From contig NZ_CP073315.1 in the NCBI RefSeq assembly GCF_018140925.1, forward strand, positions 3,286,001-3,350,000: 64,000 bases of DNA, read 5' to 3'. The notes under the pieces were generated by a model. The model was given only the letters and a program-made list of their open reading frames with translations. It did not search any database and was not told where the DNA came from. This document shows, piece after piece, positions 30,826 through 40,611 of the stretch. How positions within the stretch are numbered: position 1 is the first letter of the stretch; each line of letters opens with the position of its first letter. This DNA comes from Psychrobacillus sp. INOP01 (GTDB taxonomy: Bacteria; Bacillota; Bacilli; Bacillales_A; Planococcaceae). Position numbers and translations under genes: made by a program.

Positions 30826-32241
30826 TTGCGCAAAAGTCGGTTTTTTCTTTATGGATTGTTGGTTGTTGTTATTTTAGGTATCGGGTATCTGTGGTTGATG
30901 AAGCCTTCAGCGACAGAACAAAAAAATGTAAGCAATAGTCAAGTAATTGATGAAGCGTTTCAATTGATAAAAAAAGAGGCAGTGTTCTCTAAAAATGAAA
31001 ATCTGCTCGTTGAAGGTGCAATTCGTGGGATGGCAGATGCATTAGAGGATCCACATAGTACGTATTTAACAAAGGAAGAAGCAGCGAACCAAGAGGCATC
31101 ACTTGCGGAAGAAAGGGTTGGAATTGGGGCGGAGATTATGCTGTCCGCGGGGAAATTCGTCGTGGTGGCACCTTTAAAGGATTCACCCGCCTTTAAAGCA
31201 GGCTTAAAATCTCAGGATGAAATTGTTCGAGTGAACGAAGAAAGAGTAGAAGGCAAGTCTATGACGGAGTTAATACAGCTGTTAAGTGGTAAAAAAGGAT
31301 CTAGTCTAAAAATGACTGTGTATCGATCTAGTGAAAATCGCCATGTCGAATTACATATGAAACGTGACACGATTGCGATGCATACGGTTTCTAGTGATGT
31401 TTATGAAGTAGAAGACTATTCTATCGGTATTGTGAATATCACATTATTTGGTGAGAAGACTGGGGAAGAGTGGGAGAAACAAACGAAAGCCCTGGTGGAA
31501 CGAGGAATAGATGGACTTTTAATTGATGTAAGAGGAAATCCAGGCGGGTACTTATATAGTGTTTCTACTATTATTGGGACTTTATTGCCAAATGGCTCCA
31601 CTTTCGCTTATATGCAAGATGCAAAAGGTGTGTTGGAAATGCTCAATACCGAAAAGCAAGACAACCAGTATTTAAACAAGCTTCCTGTTGTGCTGTTACA
31701 AAATGGTGGTAGTGCTTCTGCGAGTGAAGTACTAGCTGGAGCTCTAAAGGATAACAAGCGTGCGATGATTGTCGGAGAAACGAGTTTTGGTAAGGGGACT
31801 GTTCAGGAAACACATCCACTGCAGAATGGAGGAAAGCTTAAAATCTCTACTCATAAATGGCTCACTCCAAAACAAGAGTGGATACATCATAAAGGAATCC
31901 AAGCAGATTTACAGGTTGAACCTGATGAATTATATACAATGGACATAAAATATTATCAAGGTAATTTTCGTGTTGGTGACTTTGGGGAAGAGATAAAGTA
32001 TGTTCAACAAGTTTTAGGAGCACTTGGTTATAATATAAGTCGTCAAGATGGATACTTTGATGAAGATACGGAAGATGCTGTTGAAAAATATCGACAAGAG
32101 AGAAGCTTAGACGAATTTAATGAGATAGATGATGCACTCTTTCAGTCATTAACTAAAACTATTCTCGACTATAAAACTAGTAGAGAAAACGATAAACAGT
32201 TCCAAATGGGAATAAGTTATTTACTTCATGATATGAAATAA
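30826..32241 (+). CDS. carboxy-terminal processing protease (S41, CtpB-like)
   Basis: 471 residues. N-terminal membrane anchor about 5-25, PDZ domain about 93-165, S41 protease domain about 195-370 with the catalytic Ser in NGGSASASEVLAG and the Lys in SFGKGTVQ, and a C-terminal peptidoglycan-binding fold about 385-445 (GEEIKYVQQVLGALGYN). In B. subtilis CtpB lies next to minJ and cleaves SpoIVFA to trigger sigma-K. TTG at 30826 is preferred because AGGAGG ends 6 nt before it; the TTG at 30820 abuts the site. Confidence 0.9.
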   Translation: MRKSRFFLYGLLVVVILGIGYLWLMKPSATEQKNVSNSQVIDEAFQLIKKEAVFSKNENLLVEGAIRGMADALEDPHSTYLTKEEAANQEASLAEERVGIGAEIMLSAGKFVVVAPLKDSPAFKAGLKSQDEIVRVNEERVEGKSMTELIQLLSGKKGSSLKMTVYRSSENRHVELHMKRDTIAMHTVSSDVYEVEDYSIGIVNITLFGEKTGEEWEKQTKALVERGIDGLLIDVRGNPGGYLYSVSTIIGTLLPNGSTFAYMQDAKGVLEMLNTEKQDNQYLNKLPVVLLQNGGSASASEVLAGALKDNKRAMIVGETSFGKGTVQETHPLQNGGKLKISTHKWLTPKQEWIHHKGIQADLQVEPDELYTMDIKYYQGNFRVGDFGEEIKYVQQVLGALGYNISRQDGYFDEDTEDAVEKYRQERSLDEFNEIDDALFQSLTKTILDYKTSRENDKQFQMGISYLLHDMK

Positions 32242-32327
32242 CAAAGTAAATACGAAAATCCTATACGCAAAGCCCTCTCCGTTTGTTACAATAATAGGAA
32301 GTATAGTTGCAAGTGAGGGGGATGCGT

Positions 32328-33497
32328 ATGGTGCAAGAAATATTAATCGAATTGGTTAAAGGAATTGGACGTTTTTTCCTTCATCCAGCAGTATATATTA
32401 CGCTTCTCTTCTCGATATTGATCGGATATGTTCGAGTGAAAAGAGAAAGAAGGCAATTTCGCACAAGATTATTGTGGGGATGGACCGAAACCAAGAGATT
32501 CTTGCTAGATGGTATAGTTTGGGCACTTATTTTATCTGTTATCAGTGTAGCTATCGGATTAGTTATTCCTAATTCTTGGCTATGGATATATAGCATGTGG
32601 ATGATATTATTTGTACTATTATTTACGTACCAGTTTGGTTCTGCAGTTTATACAATTGCATTAGCTACGATAACAATCTATGCCATGTCTACATTTAGCT
32701 GGTCATTTGACGTATTTTCGTGGACTGTGTCTGGACTGGATATTATGCAGAATGGAATTGTTCCAATAGCTATAATAGCCGGACTTTTGCTTATCGTAGA
32801 AGGCGTACTTATTCAAAAACATGGTGCTACACAAGCCTCTCCAAAACTAGTGACAACTGCTAGAGGTATGGAAGCGATTGTTTATCATGTAAAAAGGCTA
32901 TGGTTATTACCTATATTACTTATAATTCCAGGGGATATAATTCCGACGTATTTACCGTATTGGCCACAGTTTTCGCTTGGAGAAACTACCTTTTCTTTGG
33001 TTTTATTTCCATTTGTAATTGGCTTTCAACAAAAATCTCAACATTCTCTACCTATTCATTTTTTTACTGGATACGGAAAAATTGTTTGGCAATTAGGGAT
33101 TGTTATTACACTAATTGCGGCGATCGGCTATTTTGAGCCACTAGTTAGTGCAATTGCTCTACTAATTGGTGTAATTGCAAGATTGCTTATTACGATTATA
33201 AAATACCAACAAGAAAAAACAGGAAATTATGCTGTCTCACCACAATCGAATGGTGTCATGATTGCTGGTGTTCTGTCCGGTTCTCCAGCAGAGAAAATGG
33301 GTCTTTTAATAGGAGAGCGTATTGTAAAAGTGAACGGCCAGAAAGTTGAAAACGAACAGGAATTATATGAAGCGGTCCAAATAAATGCTGCTCATTGTCG
33401 GCTAGAAGTGTTGGATTCAAATGGAGAATTACGTCTTCGTCAGCACATATTATTTAGACATGATCATTATCGACTTGGTCTAATCTTAGTTAGATAG
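32328..33497 (+). CDS. minJ: MinJ-like polytopic PDZ protein (division-site topology)
   Basis: 389 residues: six to eight membrane spans between about 12 and 290 and a single C-terminal PDZ domain (about 298-385, VLSGSPAEKMGLLIGERIVKVNGQKVENEQELYEAV). Size, architecture and position between the CtpB-like gene and csbA match B. subtilis MinJ, which bridges DivIVA and MinD. ATG at 32328 is chosen because AGGGGG ends 6 nt before it; the more upstream TTG and ATG have no usable spacing. Confidence 0.8.
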   Translation: MVQEILIELVKGIGRFFLHPAVYITLLFSILIGYVRVKRERRQFRTRLLWGWTETKRFLLDGIVWALILSVISVAIGLVIPNSWLWIYSMWMILFVLLFTYQFGSAVYTIALATITIYAMSTFSWSFDVFSWTVSGLDIMQNGIVPIAIIAGLLLIVEGVLIQKHGATQASPKLVTTARGMEAIVYHVKRLWLLPILLIIPGDIIPTYLPYWPQFSLGETTFSLVLFPFVIGFQQKSQHSLPIHFFTGYGKIVWQLGIVITLIAAIGYFEPLVSAIALLIGVIARLLITIIKYQQEKTGNYAVSPQSNGVMIAGVLSGSPAEKMGLLIGERIVKVNGQKVENEQELYEAVQINAAHCRLEVLDSNGELRLRQHILFRHDHYRLGLILVR

Positions 33498-33505
33498 GAG
33501 AAGCT

Positions 33506-33763
33506 ATGGAATCACTATCACTCACAACTCAAATAATATTGGCTATCTTTGCTCCTGCATCACTCGTCGTATTATTTACACGTATCACATTCAATCATTA
33601 TGTTGCGTTAATATTGACAGTCGCATTATTTGCCGCATCGGTCTACGCAGGTTACACACATCGATGGTGGATTTATATGATCGACGCTGCATCACTTACA
33701 CTCGGTTTTTGGTATAGTACCCATATGAAAACTAGTAATAATAAAAAAAATCCGCCTCTTTAA
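33506..33763 (+). CDS. csbA: CsbA-family small membrane protein
   Basis: 85 residues with three hydrophobic spans and the CsbA hallmark VVLFTRITFNHYVALILT. In B. subtilis csbA is a sigma-B general-stress gene upstream of uvrBA. Here it sits 8 bp behind minJ and is followed by a terminator and azlDC, so uvrBA are not adjacent. TAGGAG precedes the ATG. Confidence 0.85.
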   Translation: MESLSLTTQIILAIFAPASLVVLFTRITFNHYVALILTVALFAASVYAGYTHRWWIYMIDAASLTLGFWYSTHMKTSNNKKNPPL

Positions 33764-33786
33764 TGAGAGTTGCGGATTTTTTGTTT
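33745..33786. terminator. bidirectional terminator csbA / azlD
   Basis: AAAAATCCGC / GCGGATTTTTT, overlapping the csbA stop codon; A and T runs on both sides serve both convergent genes. Confidence 0.78.
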
Positions 33787-33808
33787 TAAAAATTATGTAA
33801 ATAAACTA

Positions 33809-34117
33809 TTAAAATATCAAACTATATACAGCTAAAACTCCAATTGTACCAAGAACTACAACCATCACATTTGAAAATAGGAAAGCTAAGCTAAATGCAA
33901 CAACCGTTCCTATTAAACCAAATAGAAGATTATCCTGTTGTACATATAAAATAGCTGGGAAGATTAAAGCGCCCAAGACTGCAAAAGGAATATTGCGTAA
34001 TACACCTGACACGACTGGAGGCAATTCTTTTCCCTCTAAAAAGGTGAGAGGAAATGCCCTTGGAATATAAGTAACAAGAGCCATTCCAAGTAGTGTCCAC
34101 CAATACCACATACCCAT
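33809..34117 (-). CDS. azlD: branched-chain amino acid exporter, small subunit AzlD
   Basis: 102 residues, three to four spans, with the family start MWYWWTLLGMALVTYIPRAFPL. Works with AzlC to export branched-chain amino acids and analogues such as azaleucine. Start at 34117 chosen for AAAGGGG 9 nt upstream; it lies 4 bp after the azlC stop, so translation is coupled. Confidence 0.88.
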   Translation of the reverse strand: MGMWYWWTLLGMALVTYIPRAFPLTFLEGKELPPVVSGVLRNIPFAVLGALIFPAILYVQQDNLLFGLIGTVVAFSLAFLFSNVMVVVLGTIGVLAVYSLIF

Positions 34118-34121
34118 TAAG

Positions 34122-34829
34122 TTATGCCCCTTTCGGTAAATTTTTCCCGCGTTTTGCATAAATTATTTCGATAAAAATAGAAGAAGCCACGGTTGCGACT
34201 AAAATGGACCAGCCCGTGGACAACAGCTGAGTCCAATAAAAGAACCCATTAATCATAGCTGCCACAAGTGCTAGCATCACTACCTTTCTATTTCCACGCA
34301 TAGAAGGTACTAACAGTCCAACAAACATTGCATACAAAGCAATGGACATCGCTGCTTGTAAAAATGCCGGAAGATTTGCGCCAATGACATGACCAACTGC
34401 AGTAAAAACAACCCAGCTGCTATAAGCTATTAAGGCTACGCCAAAAGCAAAAGGTGTAGCTATTTTTTTTTCTTTTTGGGTAGCTAGTACAGAAAAACTC
34501 TCATCTGTGATCCCAAAAGCATAAATCCCTTTGATCCATCTTTTTTCACTTTGCATCTTTTCGTTAAGTGCAGCCGTCATTAAGAAGTGACGAATATTAA
34601 CGACAAACGTATTTAAAACGATTAAAATAGGGTCAACACCTTTTGAAATGAGTGTGAGGGACATATATTGAGCTGCTCCTGCATAAACGAAAATACTCAT
34701 AGCTGTGGCCTCCCAAATCGAAAGACCAGTCGTTTTAGCAAGCAAGCCAAATGTCAGGGCAACTGGAAAGTAACCGATAGCAATACTGATTCCAGCTTTC
34801 AATCCTGAAAAAAATGAATTATTATTCAC
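34122..34829 (-). CDS. azlC: branched-chain amino acid exporter, large subunit AzlC
   Basis: 235 residues with about six or seven spans and family motifs KAGISIAIGYFPVALTFGLLA, YAGAAQYM and NIRHFLMTAAL. GTG at 34829 is preferred because AGGTGGTG precedes it by about 7 nt; the frame continues to 34862. First gene of a two-gene azlCD operon. The same window holds the whole ilv-leu pathway, so export of its products is a plausible role, but there is no shared regulatory site that I can see. Confidence 0.87.
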   Translation of the reverse strand: MNNNSFFSGLKAGISIAIGYFPVALTFGLLAKTTGLSIWEATAMSIFVYAGAAQYMSLTLISKGVDPILIVLNTFVVNIRHFLMTAALNEKMQSEKRWIKGIYAFGITDESFSVLATQKEKKIATPFAFGVALIAYSSWVVFTAVGHVIGANLPAFLQAAMSIALYAMFVGLLVPSMRGNRKVVMLALVAAMINGFFYWTQLLSTGWSILVATVASSIFIEIIYAKRGKNLPKGA

Positions 34830-34939
34830 AAAATGTTCACCACCTATATACATAATCAACAAATTATACTATAAGAAGTGAGTTTTATGTACAGTAATAT
34901 TGGGAATAGTATAAATATACATATTTGGAGGAGAGCCAA

Positions 34940-35581
34940 ATGCCTGAATGGTTTTCAATAGAAACATTAACAAATTTAACACATGATTATCGAGCACTTG
35001 GACCACTAATTGGAATCCTATTGCCCTTTTTGGAGGCATTTCTCCCATTTTTGCCATTAGTTGTTTTTATCGTAGCCAACGTCAATGCATATGGCTTGCT
35101 GATTGGTTTTCTTATATCCTGGATAGGTTCGGTTGCCGGTTCCTATGCTGTATTCTTAGTGATTCGAAAATATGGACGAGCTCGTGCATTAGGTTTTATT
35201 ACAAGGCATGTGAAAATTCAAAAACTTATAAAATGGGTAGAGAGAAATGGGTTTGGACCTCTTTTTTTACTCGTTTGTTTCCCATTTACACCTTCTGCTT
35301 TAGTCAATATTGTTGCAGGTCTTTCGGATATGAAGAAAAACACTTATTTCTGGACGCTAGCATTAGGAAAGCTCATTATGATTTTCGTTGTTAGCTTCAT
35401 CGGATCTGACATTAAAGCATTAATCACTCAACCGATTAGAACTGCTATTGTCGTTTTACTAATTGCTATTCTATGGTTTGTAGGTAAAGCAATTGAAAGA
35501 AGGATAAATGAAAAAGTAGAAGCAGATTTTAGATTGATCAGCAGCGATAGAAAAAACAAAAGAGGAGAAAGACTTGAATAG
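34940..35581 (+). CDS. TVP38/TMEM64 (VTT-domain) membrane protein
   Basis: 213 residues with a VTT/DedA-superfamily domain: hydrophobic segments at about 18-60, 68-92 and 120-200, with the family patterns PFLEAFLPFLPL and SWIGSVAGSYAVFLVIRKYGR. Prokaryotic members are implicated in lipid scrambling or transport; no substrate can be given. ATG at 34940 follows TTTGGAGGAG by 8 nt. Overlaps the lepB start by 8 bp. Confidence 0.85.
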   Translation: MPEWFSIETLTNLTHDYRALGPLIGILLPFLEAFLPFLPLVVFIVANVNAYGLLIGFLISWIGSVAGSYAVFLVIRKYGRARALGFITRHVKIQKLIKWVERNGFGPLFLLVCFPFTPSALVNIVAGLSDMKKNTYFWTLALGKLIMIFVVSFIGSDIKALITQPIRTAIVVLLIAILWFVGKAIERRINEKVEADFRLISSDRKNKRGERLE

Positions 35582-36125
35582 TTTAAAAAAAGAATTGTTG
35601 GAATGGTTAATGGCATTAGTAATTGGTATTTTAATCGTGATGTTCGTCAGAATGTTCCTTGTGACAAATTATGAAGTAGTGGGACAGTCAATGATGCCAA
35701 CATTGCATAACAAAGATAAGGTGATTGTTAATAAGCTTTCTAAAATTGATCGGATGGACATAGTGATTTTCCATGGAGATCAGCGTGAAGATTATGTGAA
35801 ACGTGTAATTGGTCTACCAGGTGATAAGATTAGCTATGAGAACGATGAGTTATTTATTAATAATAAGAAAGTAGAAGAGCCTTATCTACAATCTTTTAGT
35901 GCATACGAAAATCCAAATGATAACTTCACTGGAGATTTTGAATTGGAAGAACTGACCGGAAGTAAACAGGTTCCACCAGATAAGTTGTTTGTTTTAGGAG
36001 ATAATCGTATTTCCAGTATGGATAGTAGATATTTTCACTTTGTAGATACGAAAGAAATTGTTGGTGAGGTGCAGGTGCGCTACTGGCCCATCAGGCAGGC
36101 AACAACCGAATTCTATTCCGAATAA
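35574..36125 (+). CDS. lepB: type I signal peptidase
   Basis: 183 residues. One N-terminal span (about 9-30), then the catalytic Ser in VGQSMMPTL (S39) and the Lys in DYVKRVIGLPGD (K76), and the conserved GDNRISSMDSR box near the C-terminus. Cleaves Sec and Tat signal peptides at the outer membrane face. TTG start at 35574 follows AGAGGAGAAAG and overlaps the preceding gene. Confidence 0.95.
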   Translation: MNSLKKELLEWLMALVIGILIVMFVRMFLVTNYEVVGQSMMPTLHNKDKVIVNKLSKIDRMDIVIFHGDQREDYVKRVIGLPGDKISYENDELFINNKKVEEPYLQSFSAYENPNDNFTGDFELEELTGSKQVPPDKLFVLGDNRISSMDSRYFHFVDTKEIVGEVQVRYWPIRQATTEFYSE

Positions 36126-36182
36126 TTTCCCTCTACGTAGTATGTTTTGTACAATAGAGATAGGAGATTATTCGGTTTTTTT
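36118..36182 (+). terminator. terminator of lepB transcript
   Basis: CCGAATAAT / ATTATTCGG enclosing an imperfect inner stem, followed by TTTTTTT. The 5' arm overlaps the lepB stop. Confidence 0.75.
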
Positions 36183-36493
36183 GATACTATTAGACTTATT
36201 ACTAGTTAGCGTTCAATAGAGCAATTATCAATAGTGGATATCTATACGGTGATAGGCTCGTCGTAGCAAAAGCGGCCCGCTCCTGCGGTTGGAATGCGTA
36301 TATCCTATAGACACTTTGGAGAAATAATTTACTTTCTAAAAATCAGTGATGTGTGACTAAACTACAGGGTTGTGCCAACTTGGATGATCATGAACCCTAG
36401 AATATGACGATGAACTTCTTATTTGCTTTTTTTATTCATCGTTTTTATCATACTGATTATGCTCATCCTTCTAGTTTATACCTACACACATTA

Positions 36494-36718
36494 TGATTGA
36501 AGTGAAAGGCGGCGACTCCAGCGGGAACAACGAGTCCAGGTGAGAATCCTTAGGAGGCTCACGGACCGCCCGCGGAAAGCGTCCGGCTGTAACGGAAATC
36601 ACAGAGTTAATTCTCTATAATAATTTTAGATTTATTATTACGATTTAAACTTTTCATAATCATCGTTTTTATAATACAAAATCTAGTCAATATAAAAGTT
36701 AATATCTACTCACTCAAT
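36494..36718. repeat. 225-bp unit (copy D), inverted relative to copies B/C
   Basis: Starts TGATTGAAGTGAAAGGCGGC, contains GCGGAAAGCGTCC and AACGGAAATC, and ends in an AT-rich tail with CATAATCATCG. By eye identical base for base to the next unit. The remaining 36183-36493 holds degraded pieces of the same tail and nothing else I recognise. Confidence 0.9.
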
Positions 36719-36943
36719 TGATTGAAGTGAAAGGCGGCGACTCCAGCGGGAACAACGAGTCCAGGTGAGAATCCTTAGGAGGCTCACGGACCGCCCGCGG
36801 AAAGCGTCCGGCTGTAACGGAAATCACAGAGTTAATTCTCTATAATAATTTTAGATTTATTATTACGATTTAAACTTTTCATAATCATCGTTTTTATAAT
36901 ACAAAATCTAGTCAATATAAAAGTTAATATCTACTCACTCAAT
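36719..36943. repeat. 225-bp unit (copy E), identical to copy D
   Basis: Exact direct repeat of 36494-36718 with no spacer. Perfect identity indicates a recent duplication or gene conversion. Confidence 0.9.
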
Positions 36944-37065
36944 TGATTGAAGTGAAAGGCGGCGACTCCAGCGGGAACAGCGTGTCCAGGTGAGACTCCT
37001 TAGGAGGCTCACGGACCACCCGCGGAAAGCGTCCGCCTGCAACGGAAATCACAGAGTTAATTCAC
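36944..37065. repeat. partial third unit (copy F), diverged
   Basis: Repeats the first ~120 bp of the unit with scattered substitutions (AGCGTGTCC for AACGAGTCC, CCACCC for CCGCCC, CGCCTGCAAC for CGGCTGTAAC), then ends shortly before addB. Confidence 0.85.
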
Positions 37066-37116
37066 ATTCACTAAGATATTAAAAGAAAAAGCTCAATAGA
37101 AAGGAGATTGAAACCA

Positions 37117-40100
37117 TTGTCGTTACGTATAATTAGTGGTCGATCAGGCTCTGGAAAAACAACCTTTATCCACCAAGAAATAATCACAGAACTACAAAAA
37201 GCTCCTATAGGAGACCCAATATTCTACATAGTACCCGACCAAATGTCATTTTCCAGTGAATATGACCTTGCAGCAGAATCGGGACTTCCTGGACTAATTC
37301 GGGCACAAGTAACGACATTTAAACGATTAGCATGGCGTGTCCTTCAGGAAACAGGTGGAATCGCTAAAGAAGAAATAAGTGGCTTCGGTTACCGTATGCT
37401 CATTCGTAGCCTACTTGAAAACCATAAAGACGAATTTACTCTGTTCAAACGAGCAGCTACCAAAAGAGGATTTACAGATCAAATCGAAGTATTACTCAAA
37501 GAGTTTAGTAGATACTGTATGGATTACTCTACAATGGCAAATGCCCTAAGCAATTTAGAAAATGTGAATGCACCCAAAACACTTTTAGATAAATCCTCCG
37601 ACATAATGCTAATGCTAGAAAAGATAGAGCAAAAACTAGGGGTCAGCTATATTGACGGGGAAGGTTACTTAACATTATTAGCAACGAAAATAAAAGACTC
37701 AACACTACTTGCAAAAACAAATTTATACATCGATGGATTCACTTCATTTACGCCGAGAGAATTAGAAATTATCGAGGAATTAATGAAACAAGTGAAGCGC
37801 ATTACAATTGCTCTACCAATGGAATCATTGCAGGATGCTATAGATGAACAATCTCTGTTTTATCAGCCAGCAAATACATGTGCAAGATTGATAGAAATAG
37901 CTCAAATAGAAAAACTGGAAATAGAAGAGACTGTTCATCAGCATGAACAGAAACGATTTATGTCTCAAGAAATTGCTCATATTGAGGCTAATTTGGATCA
38001 GCTTCCTCCCCTGCAAACAAAGTCAGAGGGGAATATTCGCATAACGGAAGCTGCCAATCGTCGTGCGGAAATGCATGCTGTAGCAAGACAAATACGTGAA
38101 TTGATGCAACAGAAAAGTATTCGTTATAACGAAATGGCTATTTTGCATAGAGATGCAGATACATACGAAGGGTTAATCGAGACTATTTTCCCGCAATATG
38201 ATATTCCCGTTTTCATTAGTAAAAAGAAACCGATGTTACACCATCCATTAATCGAACTTAGTCGGACTATTTTAGAGATAATTCGAACAGACTGGAAATA
38301 CGAACCGGTTTTTCGTGCGGTGAAGACTGATCTATTTTTTCCATTAGATGCACCGAAAAAAACATGGAGAGAGCGTGCGGATCGATTAGAGAATTTTGTA
38401 CTGGCATTCGGAATTTATGGAGATAGATGGTTGGATGAAAGACGCTGGGTTTATAAAAAATATCGAGGCTTAGAATTTTACTCCAAAGTGCAAACAGATG
38501 AAGAATTGAGTATTCAAGCAGACATTCATACAGTAAGAGATTTGATCGTCGAACCCATTAAAATCCTTTCGGAACAGTTGAAACAAAGTAAAACGGGAAA
38601 GGATTATGCAATAGCTATCTATACCTTTATAGAAGCGCTAAACGTCTATGAAAAACTACAAAGCTTGAAGCAAGCTGAAGAGGAAAACGGTCAATTACTT
38701 CTAGCTTCTGAGCATGAACAAGTATGGAACGAGTGGGTAAATGTAATCGACCAGTTTGTATTGATGTTTGGCGAAAAGGAAATGTCCTTAGAAGAAGTGG
38801 CAAAAATTTTAGACGAAGGATACGATCAACTTGCTTTTTCAAGCATTCCGCCAACGATTGACCAAGTGATTGTTGGGAACGTTGATATCATTCGTTTAAC
38901 GAATATAAAAGCAGCATTTGTGCTTGGCGTAAATGATGGAGCTTATCCAAAACGGATGGATCATGAGGGGCTGCTAACTGATACAGAGCGGGAATGGTTC
39001 ACACAAATTGGATTTGAACTAGCCCCAACGTCCAAAATGCGCTTGATGGATGAAAATTATTTAATATATAAAGCTCTCGTAACGGCATCTCATTTCTTAT
39101 ATGTATCCTATCCAATGGCAGATAATGAGGGAAAAGCACTGTTACCATCTATGTATATTAAAAAGCTACATCAAATGGTGAGTGATTTACCTGTTGAAGT
39201 AGCTGTAGTGGATCCAAGCGATATGTTAACAGAAGAATTTGATTTGACTTCCATCAGCCACCCGCGTCCTACATTGCCATATGTTATCATGCAGCTAAGA
39301 GGAGCACTGGAAACTGGAGAATTATCGCAAGTTTGGCAATCGGTTTACCAATATTATTTAGAGGATCCATATTGGTCAAAATTATTGAAGAGAATTACGA
39401 AACCACTAACTCATGGCAACAAAACCGAAAGATTAAATGAAGAGATGACTGCAGCCTTATACGGAGAAACGATACTATCGAGTGTGTCTCGTGTAGAGAA
39501 ATATTATAGCTGTCCATTTGCACATTACGCGTCTTATGGTCTAAAGCTAGAAGAACGTGAGGAGTATAAATTGGAAGCTCCGCAAATGGGAGACTTGTTC
39601 CATGCGGCGTTAAAATGGATTGCTGATGAGACGAAGCGTTTAGATTTACTTTGGTCTCAGTTAACTCGTCCGCAATGCTACCAGCTTGCTAGACAAGCGG
39701 TCGATTATATTGTGCCAGTTTTTGTTCACCAATTATTATTAAGTACAAATCGCTATCGTTATATCCAACGGAAATTGGAGCAAATCGTTGCTAATACTTT
39801 AATAGCATTAAGCAGGCATTCTAAAGGTTCGGGGTTTGTTCCAATTGCTATAGAAGCTGGATTCGGTCCTGGAGAAGCATTGCCAGCACTAGATATTCCC
39901 CTGAAGCGTAATCGGAAAATGCAATTACGCGGCAGAATAGATAGAGTGGATGCAGCTAATATTAACGGCAATATGTTTGTCCGTATTGTCGATTATAAAT
40001 CTTCAAAAAAAGGGATTGATTTGAATGAGGTTTACCATGGTATTTCTCTTCAAATGTTAACTTATTTAGACGTCGCTGTTGAAAATGCTGATATATGGCT

Positions 40101-40611
40101 GCACGAGGAAGCTGATCCAGCAGGAGTTTTATATGTGCATATGCATAATCCTTTTATTCAATCTCAAAAAGAGATGGGGGATGAAGAATTGCAGGATGCC
40201 ATTTATAAATCATATAAAATGAATGGTCTACTGCTTGATGATCCAGAGGTTATTATGGAGATGGACGATCAGATTTCAGGATTTTCTAAAGTAATTCCGG
40301 TACGTATGAATAAAGATGGAAACTTGTCTAAATCATCCTCCAAGGTAGTAGAGCCGGAACAAATGAGATTATTGCAATCATTTGTACGTAAAAAGCATGA
40401 GCAAGCAGGTAACGGGATGAGTGCTGGAGATACGCGAGTTCTACCTTATCGAATAAAAGATAAAATGCCATGTAATTATTGCTCATATCGTAGTGTTTGC
40501 CAATTCGATCCGCAAGATCCTGCACAACAAGTGCGTACATTAAAAGTGGAGCAGCCAGAAATAGTAGCAAAAAAAATTCGAGAGGAGATGAGTTCAAATG
40601 AACATTCCTAA
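37117..40611 (+). CDS. addB: ATP-dependent helicase/nuclease subunit B
   Basis: 1164 residues. With AddA it forms the RecBCD-equivalent that resects double-strand breaks to Chi. N-terminal Walker A GRSGSGKTT (about 8-16). A C-terminal RecB-type nuclease (RIVDYKSSKK near 960). An Fe-S staple formed by the Cys in YSCPFAHYASYG near 800 and the cluster CNYCSYRSVC near 1125. TTG at 37117 is chosen because AAGGAG ends 10 nt upstream; the TTG at 37108 is too close. Overlaps addA by 14 bp. Identical repeats lie just upstream. Confidence 0.96.
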   Translation: MSLRIISGRSGSGKTTFIHQEIITELQKAPIGDPIFYIVPDQMSFSSEYDLAAESGLPGLIRAQVTTFKRLAWRVLQETGGIAKEEISGFGYRMLIRSLLENHKDEFTLFKRAATKRGFTDQIEVLLKEFSRYCMDYSTMANALSNLENVNAPKTLLDKSSDIMLMLEKIEQKLGVSYIDGEGYLTLLATKIKDSTLLAKTNLYIDGFTSFTPRELEIIEELMKQVKRITIALPMESLQDAIDEQSLFYQPANTCARLIEIAQIEKLEIEETVHQHEQKRFMSQEIAHIEANLDQLPPLQTKSEGNIRITEAANRRAEMHAVARQIRELMQQKSIRYNEMAILHRDADTYEGLIETIFPQYDIPVFISKKKPMLHHPLIELSRTILEIIRTDWKYEPVFRAVKTDLFFPLDAPKKTWRERADRLENFVLAFGIYGDRWLDERRWVYKKYRGLEFYSKVQTDEELSIQADIHTVRDLIVEPIKILSEQLKQSKTGKDYAIAIYTFIEALNVYEKLQSLKQAEEENGQLLLASEHEQVWNEWVNVIDQFVLMFGEKEMSLEEVAKILDEGYDQLAFSSIPPTIDQVIVGNVDIIRLTNIKAAFVLGVNDGAYPKRMDHEGLLTDTEREWFTQIGFELAPTSKMRLMDENYLIYKALVTASHFLYVSYPMADNEGKALLPSMYIKKLHQMVSDLPVEVAVVDPSDMLTEEFDLTSISHPRPTLPYVIMQLRGALETGELSQVWQSVYQYYLEDPYWSKLLKRITKPLTHGNKTERLNEEMTAALYGETILSSVSRVEKYYSCPFAHYASYGLKLEEREEYKLEAPQMGDLFHAALKWIADETKRLDLLWSQLTRPQCYQLARQAVDYIVPVFVHQLLLSTNRYRYIQRKLEQIVANTLIALSRHSKGSGFVPIAIEAGFGPGEALPALDIPLKRNRKMQLRGRIDRVDAANINGNMFVRIVDYKSSKKGIDLNEVYHGISLQMLTYLDVAVENADIWLHEEADPAGVLYVHMHNPFIQSQKEMGDEELQDAIYKSYKMNGLLLDDPEVIMEMDDQISGFSKVIPVRMNKDGNLSKSSSKVVEPEQMRLLQSFVRKKHEQAGNGMSAGDTRVLPYRIKDKMPCNYCSYRSVCQFDPQDPAQQVRTLKVEQPEIVAKKIREEMSSNEHS

